From positions 1-32,266 of the forward strand of contig JAFORL010000056.1 of the NCBI GenBank assembly GCA_017393285.1: a DNA stretch of 32,266 bases, in the 5' to 3' direction. Shown in pieces: positions 18,900-25,063 of the stretch (its first letter is position 1; every line of letters begins with the position of its first letter). The stretch is from Lachnospiraceae bacterium (GTDB lineage Bacteria; Bacillota; Clostridia; Lachnospirales; Lachnospiraceae). A program made the position numbers and the translations under genes. Under the pieces are notes generated by a model. That model was given only the letters and a program-made list of their open reading frames with translations. It had not been told where the DNA came from and did not search any database.

Positions 18900-18929
18900 A
18901 ATGTTCTCTCGAATACGCCGAGAGAACAT
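18900..18929 (-). repeat. Perfect 11-bp inverted repeat in the addB leader
   Basis: ATGTTCTCTCG (18901-18911) and CGAGAGAACAT (18919-18929) with a 7-nt loop, ending 22-23 nt before the addB start codon. The outer ten bases match the leader box before the ABC ATPase (1527) and resemble the ends of the palindrome before ribD (28136). It is not a LexA box of the GAAC-N4-GTTC type. It could be an operator or an mRNA hairpin. Confidence 0.6.
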
Positions 18930-19072
18930 AGAACAAAGAGTTTTGCTTGCAAAACTCTAGCGCCACCGCGGTATTGCGCAGCAATTAACTCCATCTCCGC
19001 GGTCTGCGCATCCTCGCGGAGCGTTTTTTATGTAATAGGAAATTGCATCGCAATTTCCTATTACATAAAAAA
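18930..19072 (-). repeat. Interspersed repeat, copy 2 (143 bp)
   Basis: Full copy, nearly identical to 1911-2053, with the hairpin at 19030-19066. On the minus strand it starts on the U-tract of the Big_2 gene's terminator and ends directly at the inverted repeat before addB. The whole space between the previous terminator and the addB leader is therefore this repeat. A weak promoter-like pair on the minus strand, TTGCAA (about 18948-18953), 16 bp, TATGTT, lies over its end and could serve addBA. Confidence 0.82.
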
Positions 19073-19116
19073 GAGCCAAGTTCCTGTGTCATTATTTTAA
19101 CACATTTCCTTGGCTC
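19067..19116 (-). terminator. Intrinsic terminator of the Big_2 gene
   Basis: Minus strand: GAGCCAAG and CTTGGCTC form the base of the stem, with a further ATGTGT/ACACAG pairing inside after a three-base mismatch, followed by six T's shared with repeat copy 2. The 110 bp between this and the gene's stop show nothing else. Confidence 0.8.
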
Positions 19117-19226
19117 TCTCAAACCCTTATAACTTCCTAAACACTTTTTCTGTTTATGAAATCTCGACCAACAAGACAACCCTTTCGCCCCCCTTGCAAA
19201 AGAGTTGCCATTGTTCAGCCTATAAG

Positions 19227-20030
19227 CTATTTTTTTACTTTTAATTTACATTTTAATGTCTTCTTTCCTACTTTTGCTGTAATCACAGTGCTTCCAACTT
19301 TAATCGCTTTTACCTTACCATTTTTAACGGTAGCAATCTTTTTATTCTTTACGCCCCATTTTACTTTGGTTTTTCCGGCACCTGTTACTTTTAATTTCAC
19401 TGATTTCCCTTTTTTGATTGTTAATTTATCACAACTTAATACTGCACCTTTGGATACGGTCACTTTACATTTTAAGGTATATACAACTTCCTCTCCTGCG
19501 GTATCCACATCCAAAGTATCACCTGCTGCTGTGCCATCATCTGATTCTGTTTCTGCATCACTGGTGCTCTCTTCTGCGAAATAATCATATTCATCAGAAG
19601 AAGCGGCATCATCTTGATTATAAACTGTGCAGGTTACTTTAGCTGTAATGGTTGCTGTACCACTTTTCTTTGCTTTTACCTTACCGCCAGTACTTACTGT
19701 AGCAACTGATGGCTTACTACTAGACCAGGTTACACTGTCATAATCTCCATCTACATCCAATTCAGATGAACCACCCACAGATAGTTTCATCTTATTTTGA
19801 GAAATTGTAACTTCCGAACCATCCTCGCTACTATCTGTATCCTCGCTAACCGTTGTATCCTCACTGCTACTTGTGTCCTCACTTGTGCTGTCTTCTGTGC
19901 TAGTATCCTCTACCACTGTTACTTCGTCATCATCTGCATAAACCACTGTACCCCCAAAGTTCATACTGACAACCACTGCTAATGCTACACAAATGGCACC
20001 CATTTTTTGAAATAATTCCTTCTTAATCAT
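19227..20030 (-). CDS. Secreted protein with two Big_2 (bacterial Ig-like) domains
   Basis: Exported or surface protein of 267 residues. A signal peptide is clear: KK near the N-terminus, hydrophobic core 11-30 and a probable cut after VYA (residue 32). Then come an acidic Ser/Thr/Glu/Asp-rich stretch (33-72), a first Big_2-like domain (about 73-135, with WSSSKPSVATVS and GKVKAKKSGTATITAK), a second acidic linker (about 140-185), and a second Big_2 domain (about 195-266, with KWGVKNKKIATVKNGKVKA) that is strongly basic. There is no LPXTG motif, transmembrane anchor or enzyme domain, so attachment may be by charge. The start has GAGGAGGT eight bases upstream. Function beyond adhesion or a structural role cannot be stated. 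Confidence 0.85.
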   Translation of the reverse strand: MIKKELFQKMGAICVALAVVVSMNFGGTVVYADDDEVTVVEDTSTEDSTSEDTSSSEDTTVSEDTDSSEDGSEVTISQNKMKLSVGGSSELDVDGDYDSVTWSSSKPSVATVSTGGKVKAKKSGTATITAKVTCTVYNQDDAASSDEYDYFAEESTSDAETESDDGTAAGDTLDVDTAGEEVVYTLKCKVTVSKGAVLSCDKLTIKKGKSVKLKVTGAGKTKVKWGVKNKKIATVKNGKVKAIKVGSTVITAKVGKKTLKCKLKVKK

Positions 20031-20381
20031 AAAAATCTACCTCCTCATAAACCCTAGAAATACCTTTTTTTCTTCCCCTGTGTTTCTCCTGTTTATCTTA
20101 TATCTGTATTGTAAACTTTTTTTAAAAAATCAAAAACCCCGAACATATGTATTGGCATTTCCGACAGTATAGACATATTCTCCCCTGTTTTTCCACCTTT
20201 CTTTTATAACTTTTGCACAAGAAGGTTACAAGTTATTTTTTAAATCACATTTCATTTTATGCGATGTAACTTCCAGATTATGGACATTGATATAAATCCC
20301 TTTAAAAGCAGTTGTTGACAGTACTTTTATATACGAAAGTAAATTGCACCGTAGCTTTGATTCTAACACTTTCATACTAAA
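20031..20381. other. Non-coding gap upstream of the Big_2 gene
   Basis: No gene seen on either strand. The minus strand holds AT-rich sequence with a TACAAT and a TAAGAT that could be -10 elements, but no matching -35 at good spacing, so I do not call a promoter. Confidence 0.4.
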
Positions 20382-20422
20382 AAGATGACAGTTTCCTATT
20401 TTACAGGATACTGTCATCTTTT
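20382..20422 (-). terminator. Bidirectional-looking intrinsic terminator
   Basis: AAAGATGACAGT and ACTGTCATCTTT pair over 12 bp, with an inner TCCT/AGGA. It has A-runs and T-runs on both sides, so it can act on either strand. It lies 27 bp after the stop of the 77-residue gene on the minus strand. Confidence 0.82.
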
Positions 20423-20449
20423 TTGATTCTTTCTATTATAAATGTACAT

Positions 20450-20683
20450 TTATTTATTCTTTCTTTGGGCATAGATTCGGGCAAACAATTCTTCCTCTGT
20501 TTCCTCTACATCTATGGTTTCTTTTTCTTCTTTCTTCGATTCCGGTTTACCATTGATTTTTAATGCATTGGTATTTGCTAAATATTCTACCCGTTCTTTT
20601 TCTAATACTTTGTCATAGACTGTTTCATCTGTTACAGCCACACTGAGCTGATTAATTAAATCGAATTTGTGATCTCTTTCCAT
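20450..20683 (-). CDS. Small acidic protein of unknown function (77 aa)
   Basis: I do not recognise a family. The protein (MERDHKFDLINQ...) is highly charged, with no cysteines, no signal peptide and no membrane segment. Its middle is Lys/Glu-rich (KPESKKEEKETIDVEETEEEL) and it ends in a short helix-like ELFARIYAQRKNK. The longer frame to 20743 is rejected because ATG 20683 has AAAGGGG about nine bases upstream and because the extension has a hydrophobic, non-matching composition. It is followed by a good terminator and may be transcribed with the ferredoxin gene 253 bp upstream, since no terminator was found between them. Confidence 0.62.
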   Translation of the reverse strand: MERDHKFDLINQLSVAVTDETVYDKVLEKERVEYLANTNALKINGKPESKKEEKETIDVEETEEELFARIYAQRKNK

Positions 20684-20936
20684 CTTTATCGTCCCCTTTA
20701 TAACCCAAATATATATAAGGAAAGAGGCCCTCTTTCTAAACAAAAAAAGCCTCTATCCAATCATGAACTTCTCCATCGTCTAAAACGAATGTACTTCCTG
20801 CTTCATCGATCTCGCAACCTACTATCTCCACAAGCGTAAATTCGGGCAGTTCCTACCCTATTATGCTACATTACCTTCCCAGAACCCAAAGGCAAGAGAG
20901 GGTAACTCCAGTTCAAATTCTACTCTTGTTTTCGAA

Positions 20937-21104
20937 TTATTCTGAAATAGCTCCAACTGGGCAAACACCAGCGCATGAACCACATGAGATACATGTAGCT
21001 TCATCGATTTCAAATTTTCCATCTCCTTCAGCGATAGCAGATACTGGACATTGACCAGCACATGCACCACATGAAATACATGAATCAGAAATTACAAATG
21101 CCAT
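20937..21104 (-). CDS. 2[4Fe-4S] ferredoxin (55 aa)
   Basis: Small electron carrier of the clostridial type, serving enzymes such as pyruvate:ferredoxin oxidoreductase and hydrogenase. The complete protein begins MAFVISDSCISCGACAGQCP and has two CxxCxxCxxxCP motifs: Cys 9, 12, 15, 19 and Cys 38, 41, 44, 48. That is the full set of eight ligands for two [4Fe-4S] clusters. Each is followed by the typical VSAIAEGD or VGAISE turn. The length is normal for the family. The start is supported by AAGGAGGAA nine bases upstream. A near-consensus promoter and a small leader hairpin lie upstream. The gene is short and easy to miss. Confidence 0.96.
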   Translation of the reverse strand: MAFVISDSCISCGACAGQCPVSAIAEGDGKFEIDEATCISCGSCAGVCPVGAISE

Positions 21105-21134
21105 AATTTATTCCTCCTTTTTTATTGTGCAGCC

Positions 21135-21160
21135 TAAAAAACACATTGTATCCAATGTAT
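21135..21160 (-). promoter_or_regulatory. Terminator-like hairpin in the ferredoxin leader
   Basis: Minus strand: ATACATTG, loop GATA, CAATGTGT (8 pairs, one G-U), then six T's, placed between the promoter and the Shine-Dalgarno site. It has the form of a weak attenuator; the stem is AT-rich, so it may instead be a stability element. Confidence 0.45.
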
Positions 21161-21182
21161 TCTTACAGACTTCTATATGCTG

Positions 21183-21211
21183 ATTATAATACAAAATGAC
21201 ACTTTTCACAA
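21183..21211 (-). promoter_or_regulatory. Promoter of the ferredoxin gene
   Basis: Minus strand: -35 TTGTGA (21206-21211), 17-bp spacer, consensus -10 TATAAT (21183-21188). The leader is about 70 nt. The sequence from 21212 to 21380 shows no gene. Confidence 0.78.
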
Positions 21212-21380
21212 GTCTTTTCTTTCACCTGCAGGATTGCTTTCTCTCTTTCTATTCCTTTAACCAACTCTATCTCTATGACATTACATATCTCCATTTTCTT
21301 CATTTGCCTCTATTCACATTCTCTACTGTGGTTTGTGCCCTGTTTTGATATCATCTTACCCGGTTTCATCTATTTTTTGA

Positions 21381-21418
21381 TTGCCTCTTTGCACGTAACA
21401 GTATATGATAGTACTATC
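21381..21418 (+). promoter_or_regulatory. Candidate promoter and palindromic operator of the MATE gene
   Basis: Plus strand: -35 TTGCCT (21381-21386), 17 bp, -10 TATGAT (21404-21409). A perfect 12-bp palindrome GATAGTACTATC (21407-21418) overlaps the end of the -10 and the expected start point, where a repressor of MarR or TetR type would typically bind. The regulator is unknown. Confidence 0.5.
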
Positions 21419-21517
21419 GACAACTTTTCATAAAATCGTAAAATCAAATACAAAAGAAAGAAGGGAATCACCATCGAAACAAACACAAACAAATCCAATC
21501 CTTTAGGAACGGAAAAT

Positions 21518-22840
21518 ATGAACCAGCTTCTTTTAAAATTTGCTGTTCCTGCTATTATCGCAATGCTGGTCTTAAGTTTATACAACATTTTAGATCAGTT
21601 CTTTATCGGAAATTATGTAAATTCCATCGGAAATGCTGCTACCAATATCACATTTCCTCTCACCACCCTTTGCACAGCCATCTCTTTACTCTTTGGTATT
21701 GGCGGTGCCGCTGCCTTTAATCTGGCAATGGGTGCAGGCAAGAAAGAAATCGCGGGAAAATATGTAGGTGCCGCCATTACTGCATCTGCCATTTCTGGAC
21801 TGATCTTAACCATCATTTCCGAGCTATTTCTCAAGAAACTGATGTTATTGTTCGGTTCATCTGCAATTATTTTACCCTATGCCTGTGAATATACAAAAGT
21901 GACTGCGCTTGGATTTCCATTTGCCATTTTGTCTATCGTAGGCGGACACGTAATTCGCGCAGACGGGAAGCCACAAATTGCAATGAAATGCAATCTGGCA
22001 GGTGCTTTTACCAATCTGGTGCTTGATGCTCTTTTTGTCATTGTCTTCAAATGGGGCATGACAGGTGCTGCCGCTGCCACCGTCATTGGACAAATATTTG
22101 CCGCTGCCATCGCACTTTGGAATGTATTTCATTTTCAAACGGTTACACTTTCCAAAAGGGATTTTATCCCCAATGCCACCAGCGTGCTTCGGGTTTCCAA
22201 CCTAGGCATGAGTCAGGGCTTTAATCAGGTTGCCATGATGTTTGTTCAGATTGTATCCAACCAATCATTCCGCGTTTATGGAGAACAATCCATTTACAAC
22301 TCTGAAATCACACTGGCGGTTGTTGGTATATCCACCAAACTGGCAATGATCTACTTTGCCTTTTGTATTGGTTTATCCCATGCTATGCAACCCATTGCAT
22401 CATTTAACTACGGCGCTGGAAACTTCAAAAGAACCAAAGAAGCATTTACCAAAACAAGAAATATTGGCTCAGTAATCGCAATTCTTGCTTTTTTAATCTT
22501 TCAGATTTTTCCTAAACAACTGTTTCAGTTATTTGGGGAGTCCAATCCCTTGTTTTTATCCTTTGCAGCCAAATATATGAGAATCTTTTTATTTTTTACT
22601 TTTATCAATAATGTACAACCTTTGACCAGTACCTTTATGTCTGCCATTGGAAAGCCAATCAAAGGTATGTTTTTGTCCCTTACCAGACAAATTTTATTTC
22701 TCCTTCCCTTGCTGATCATTCTACCTTTGTATTGGGGAATTGACGGATTACTCTATGCTGGACTCATTGCAGACGCACTGGCATTTACGGTTGCTGTGAT
22801 CTTTCAGATTTCAGAATTCAAAAAGCCGAATTATAAGTAA
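21518..22840 (+). CDS. MATE family efflux transporter
   Basis: Membrane exporter of the multidrug and toxic compound extrusion family (NorM/DinF type), driven by a sodium or proton gradient. About 12 hydrophobic segments are visible over 440 residues, with family landmarks YNILDQFFIGNY in helix 1-2, GIGGAAAFNLAMGAGK, and HAMQPIASFNYGAGNFKR at the start of the second half. The usual N-terminal motif NPLGTE lies directly upstream of this ATG, in frame, in an open stretch from 21434 that has no ATG, GTG or TTG. The real start may therefore be an ATC at 21473 behind AAGGGA, or an ATG lost by mutation. ATG 21518 has only a weak AGGA site. The substrate is unknown. Confidence 0.92.
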   Translation: MNQLLLKFAVPAIIAMLVLSLYNILDQFFIGNYVNSIGNAATNITFPLTTLCTAISLLFGIGGAAAFNLAMGAGKKEIAGKYVGAAITASAISGLILTIISELFLKKLMLLFGSSAIILPYACEYTKVTALGFPFAILSIVGGHVIRADGKPQIAMKCNLAGAFTNLVLDALFVIVFKWGMTGAAAATVIGQIFAAAIALWNVFHFQTVTLSKRDFIPNATSVLRVSNLGMSQGFNQVAMMFVQIVSNQSFRVYGEQSIYNSEITLAVVGISTKLAMIYFAFCIGLSHAMQPIASFNYGAGNFKRTKEAFTKTRNIGSVIAILAFLIFQIFPKQLFQLFGESNPLFLSFAAKYMRIFLFFTFINNVQPLTSTFMSAIGKPIKGMFLSLTRQILFLLPLLIILPLYWGIDGLLYAGLIADALAFTVAVIFQISEFKKPNYK

Positions 22841-22859
22841 AAGAGTTATCAGTAGGCAA

Positions 22860-22955
22860 GCATCTGCAAGCTTGCTTGCTTTGATGGTTGGCTACTTGAC
22901 AACCTAAACATTTGACAAACATCTGCAAACTTGCTTTACTCGTTGGCTACTTGAC
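22860..22955. repeat. Two imperfect direct repeats (about 40 bp, 58-59 bp apart)
   Basis: 22860-22900 and 22919-22955 share CATCTGCAAGCTTGCTT-like sequence and then GTTGGCTACTTGAC, with a small deletion in the second. The second copy supplies the -35 region of the DUF1858 promoter. The first contains the palindrome GCAAGCTTGC and could be a weak terminator for the MATE gene, but it lacks a T-run. Confidence 0.6.
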
Positions 22956-22979
22956 GTACGTTTGGTCTTAGCATATAAT
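22951..22979 (+). promoter_or_regulatory. Strong promoter of the DUF1858 gene
   Basis: Plus strand: -35 TTGACG (22951-22956), 17-bp spacer, consensus -10 TATAAT (22974-22979). The leader is about 90 nt. Confidence 0.8.
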
Positions 22980-23014
22980 GTAGTCTAAGATACTTATTAT
23001 CAAGCACATAAAAT

Positions 23015-23055
23015 GTTCTTTCCTTAGCTTTGCGCTAACAAAATTGGAAAAGAAC
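23015..23055 (+). promoter_or_regulatory. Two-part stem in the DUF1858 leader
   Basis: GTTCTTTCC pairs with GGAAAAGAAC (one bulge), enclosing an inner hairpin TTAGC/GCTAA. It ends just before the Shine-Dalgarno stretch TAGGAGGAA, leaving that site free. It may stabilise the message. Confidence 0.45.
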
Positions 23056-23076
23056 CATTGTAGGAGGAATAAAAAT

Positions 23077-23277
23077 ATGGCTACAATTTCAAAAGAAATG
23101 TTAATTAGTGAAGTGTTAGAAACAGATCAAAGAGTAATTCCTGTATTATTAGATGCTGGTATGCATTGTCTTGGTTGCCCATCACATCAGTTTGAAAGCT
23201 TAGAAGAAGCATGTGCAGTACATGGCATTGATGTAGATGCATTAACAGCTAAATTAAACGAAACTATCCAAGCCTAG
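23077..23277 (+). CDS. DUF1858 domain-containing protein (66 aa)
   Basis: Small cytoplasmic protein of the DUF1858 family. The 66-residue sequence [14 protein letters not shown]... consists of just the domain: an N-terminal helix ending in a run of hydrophobic residues ([17 protein letters not shown]), a conserved CxxC at Cys 31 and 34, and a helical end. The cysteine pair could bind a metal or act in redox chemistry; the family's biochemical role is not established. ATG 23077 is chosen over 23044 because TAGGAGGAA lies six to eight bases upstream. It has its own strong promoter and a structured terminator, suggesting high, stand-alone expression. Confidence 0.9.
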   Translation: MATISKEMLISEVLETDQRVIPVLLDAGMHCLGCPSHQFESLEEACAVHGIDVDALTAKLNETIQA

Positions 23278-23346
23278 AAGCGTTTATCATTTTATTATAA
23301 ACTGGTAAAATACGCGTTTCGACGCAGTTGGTTGTGAGTAAATGTT

Positions 23347-23450
23347 AAGAGGCCGTTACCGGAAGAAAAACGCAAGAAATTTCCTTGCTGATTTGCAAAG
23401 TCTGTGGAATATCCTGTGTGTTATGTTCTTCCTGCAACAGCCTCTTTTTT
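23347..23450 (+). terminator. Large stem ending in a U-tract: terminator or small structured RNA
   Basis: AAGAGGC (23347-23353) pairs with GCCTCTT (23440-23446), and GGAAGAA (23361-23367) pairs with TTCTTCC (23426-23432), with GTT/AAC and one more pair in between. A 58-nt apical region is left free, and six T's end the structure. Terminators seldom have such long apices, so this may be a roughly 100-nt RNA carrying its own terminator. It does not fit 6S, SRP or tmRNA motifs by eye. Confidence 0.55.
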
Positions 23451-23508
23451 ATACCTTTTTCCATAATCGTTCCCTGCTGAACGGTTACTAACCCTTACAA
23501 CTTTTTTC

Positions 23509-24171
23509 TTAAAAGAGTTGCGTTCCCTTTCGAAAGCCATGTTTGCGCACCTTTTTCTTTTGCTTACTTCTCAACATTTCATCAATTTTTCGGTAATGCA
23601 TTTCCGCCTTTTCTTCTTGCATTCGAAATTGATAATCCAATTCTTTCTTCAACTGTTCTCCTACCTGTCCTACAATTTCTTTCGACATTGCATTGGTTTT
23701 GCTTTCCAAGGCATCTTCTATGATATTCCGTAATAACCTTTGAAACTGTTGCATTTTTTCTCCCGTTTCTAGCTGTGTCGTACATTCTACCATTGTAGTA
23801 TTTTCTTCCTGTTTTTCTGCGGGAGATAAGACCACCAGATCCTTTTCACCAGTCTCCATCGCTGTTTTTTTTACTTCTTGCGGCAATTCCTGTTCCAACT
23901 TTGTCCAAAATTGCTGTCTTTGTTCCTCTGGTAACTGCTGGATTTGATCCATTTTGGGTAGCAATACTTTGATTGCACGCAACTGCAACCCTTTCTTTTT
24001 CAATTGAATAATCTGTTCCATGGTATGAATCTGTGCACTTCCATAACACCTGTGTCCATGCTCATTTCTAGGAATATGTAAGGCTAATTTTTCTTCCCAA
24101 TTTCTCAACATTTTGGGATTGACCTCCAATCGTTTCGATGCATCTGATATACTTAATACCCTTTGTTCCAT
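23509..24171 (-). CDS. MerR-type DNA-binding protein with coiled-coil tail (RacA-like layout)
   Basis: The N-terminal 70 residues are a MerR winged helix: SISDASKRLEVNPKMLRNWE, then a wing GHRCYG and TMEQIIQLKKKGLQLRAI. In place of an effector-binding domain there is a long, Gln/Glu/Lys-rich region (about 75-205) with predicted coiled-coil character (LRNIIEDALESK, EQLKKELDYQFRMQEEK) and a very basic end (RSKQKKKVRKHGFRKGT). The same layout occurs in RacA, a chromosome-anchoring protein of Bacillus, so a DNA-organising role is as likely as transcription control (inference). There are no metal-binding cysteines of the MerR/CueR kind. The start has AAGGAG upstream. It is monocistronic and its upstream region is filled by repeat copy 3. 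Confidence 0.82.
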   Translation of the reverse strand: MEQRVLSISDASKRLEVNPKMLRNWEEKLALHIPRNEHGHRCYGSAQIHTMEQIIQLKKKGLQLRAIKVLLPKMDQIQQLPEEQRQQFWTKLEQELPQEVKKTAMETGEKDLVVLSPAEKQEENTTMVECTTQLETGEKMQQFQRLLRNIIEDALESKTNAMSKEIVGQVGEQLKKELDYQFRMQEEKAEMHYRKIDEMLRSKQKKKVRKHGFRKGTQLF

Positions 24172-24217
24172 ATTTACACTCTCTCCTTTTTATTTTTCTA
24201 TTCCCTTTGTATTCGGT

Positions 24218-24423
24218 TGCGGCTTAGCAAGGTTTCACACTCCGCTCCTTGCGGAGCTTCTTGCGCATGCGGATAGATTGTTTCACATGCACCGCCATAT
24301 ATGAAAGTGAATTGCTCCGCGGTATTGCGCAGCAATTCACTCCATCTCCGCGGTCTGCGCATCCTCGCGGAGCGTTTTTTATGTAATAGGAAATTGCATC
24401 GCAATTTCCTATTACATAAAAAA
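24218..24423 (-). repeat. Interspersed repeat, copy 3, with a different GC-rich extension
   Basis: The core 24317-24423 (107 bp) matches copies 1 and 2, including the perfect hairpin at 24381-24417. The other end differs: instead of the GAGTTTTGC hairpin there is a module with GTGAATTGCT/AGCAATTCAC (10-bp arms, 24307-24340) and CTCCGC/GCGGAG around 24240-24256. The element appears mosaic. It starts on the ribH terminator's U-tract and runs to near the MerR gene's 5' end. Confidence 0.7.
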
Positions 24424-24462
24424 CACAAGTAGGCCCCTTCGGATTTTGGTTTCTACTTGTGT
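24417..24462 (-). terminator. Intrinsic terminator of the riboflavin operon
   Basis: Minus strand: ACACAAGTAG and CTACTTGTGT, 10 perfect pairs around a 20-nt loop, then T's that merge with repeat copy 3. It lies about 110 bp after ribH; the gap holds no gene. Confidence 0.82.
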
Positions 24463-24574
24463 ATTTTGGGTTTCTTTATCTAATTGGTATTTATTTTCTC
24501 ATCACTTTTTAGTATACATATTTTTTCTGAATATGCAAGAAAAAGACATCGACAAGAAAATGCAAATTTTTTTC

Positions 24575-25045
24575 CTACAATTGTGCCATTACATTTACCA
24601 TTTCAATTGCAGACAAGGCACAATCATAACCTTTATTTCCTGCTTTGGTACCTGCTCTTTCAATGGCTTGTTCTATATTTTCTGTTGTCACTACACCAAA
24701 TAATACTGGAATACCTGTTTGTAAGCCCACTTGTGCTACACCTTTGGATACTTCATTACATACATAATCGTAATGCGTAGTTGCACCACGGATTACAGTT
24801 CCCAAACAAATAATGGCATCATATTCTTTGCTTTGTGCCATTTTTTGTGCCACGGCTGGAATTTCAAATGCACCTGGTACCCATGCAACAGTGATATTTT
24901 CTTCTGCAACACCATGACGCACCAAACCGTCAATGGCACCGCCCAATAACTTGCTAACAATAAATTCATTAAAACGGGCTGCTACAATACCAACCTTCAT
25001 ACCATCTTTTGCTACTAATTTTCCTTCTACATAATTGATTCCCAT
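24575..25045 (-). CDS. ribH: 6,7-dimethyl-8-ribityllumazine synthase
   Basis: Penultimate step of riboflavin synthesis: condenses the ribityl-aminopyrimidinedione with 3,4-dihydroxy-2-butanone 4-phosphate. The 156-residue length is normal for the subunit, which usually forms 60-mers or pentamers. Visible motifs: AARFNEFIV (substrate-binding Phe-Asn), WVPGAFEIP, and [15 protein letters not shown] with the catalytic His, then [13 protein letters not shown] and [12 protein letters not shown] start with AAGGAAG seven bases upstream. It is last in ribD-ribE-ribBA-ribH, 18 bp after ribBA, under the FMN riboswitch at 28494. Confidence 0.97.
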   Translation of the reverse strand: MGINYVEGKLVAKDGMKVGIVAARFNEFIVSKLLGGAIDGLVRHGVAEENITVAWVPGAFEIPAVAQKMAQSKEYDAIICLGTVIRGATTHYDYVCNEVSKGVAQVGLQTGIPVLFGVVTTENIEQAIERAGTKAGNKGYDCALSAIEMVNVMAQL

Positions 25046-25063
25046 TTGTCTTCTTCCTTTCTT

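Noticed and set aside
18901-18929. The addB leader inverted repeat as an SOS (LexA) box
   Set aside because: The Gram-positive LexA box is GAAC-N4-GTTC; here the order of half-sites is reversed (GTTC...GAAC) and the spacing is wrong.
20100-20220. Hairpin ATATGT/ACATAT with following T-runs upstream of the Big_2 gene, considered as a riboswitch or attenuator
   Set aside because: Only six pairs with a long loop, no recognisable aptamer blocks, and T-runs interrupted.
20736-20852. A 38-codon open frame on the minus strand after the ferredoxin gene (acidic, ending DDGEVHDWIEAFFV)
   Set aside because: Codon use looks gene-like, but there is no ATG, no ribosome-binding site before the only GTG, and an in-frame stop just upstream. 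It may be a remnant of a lost gene; too weak to call.
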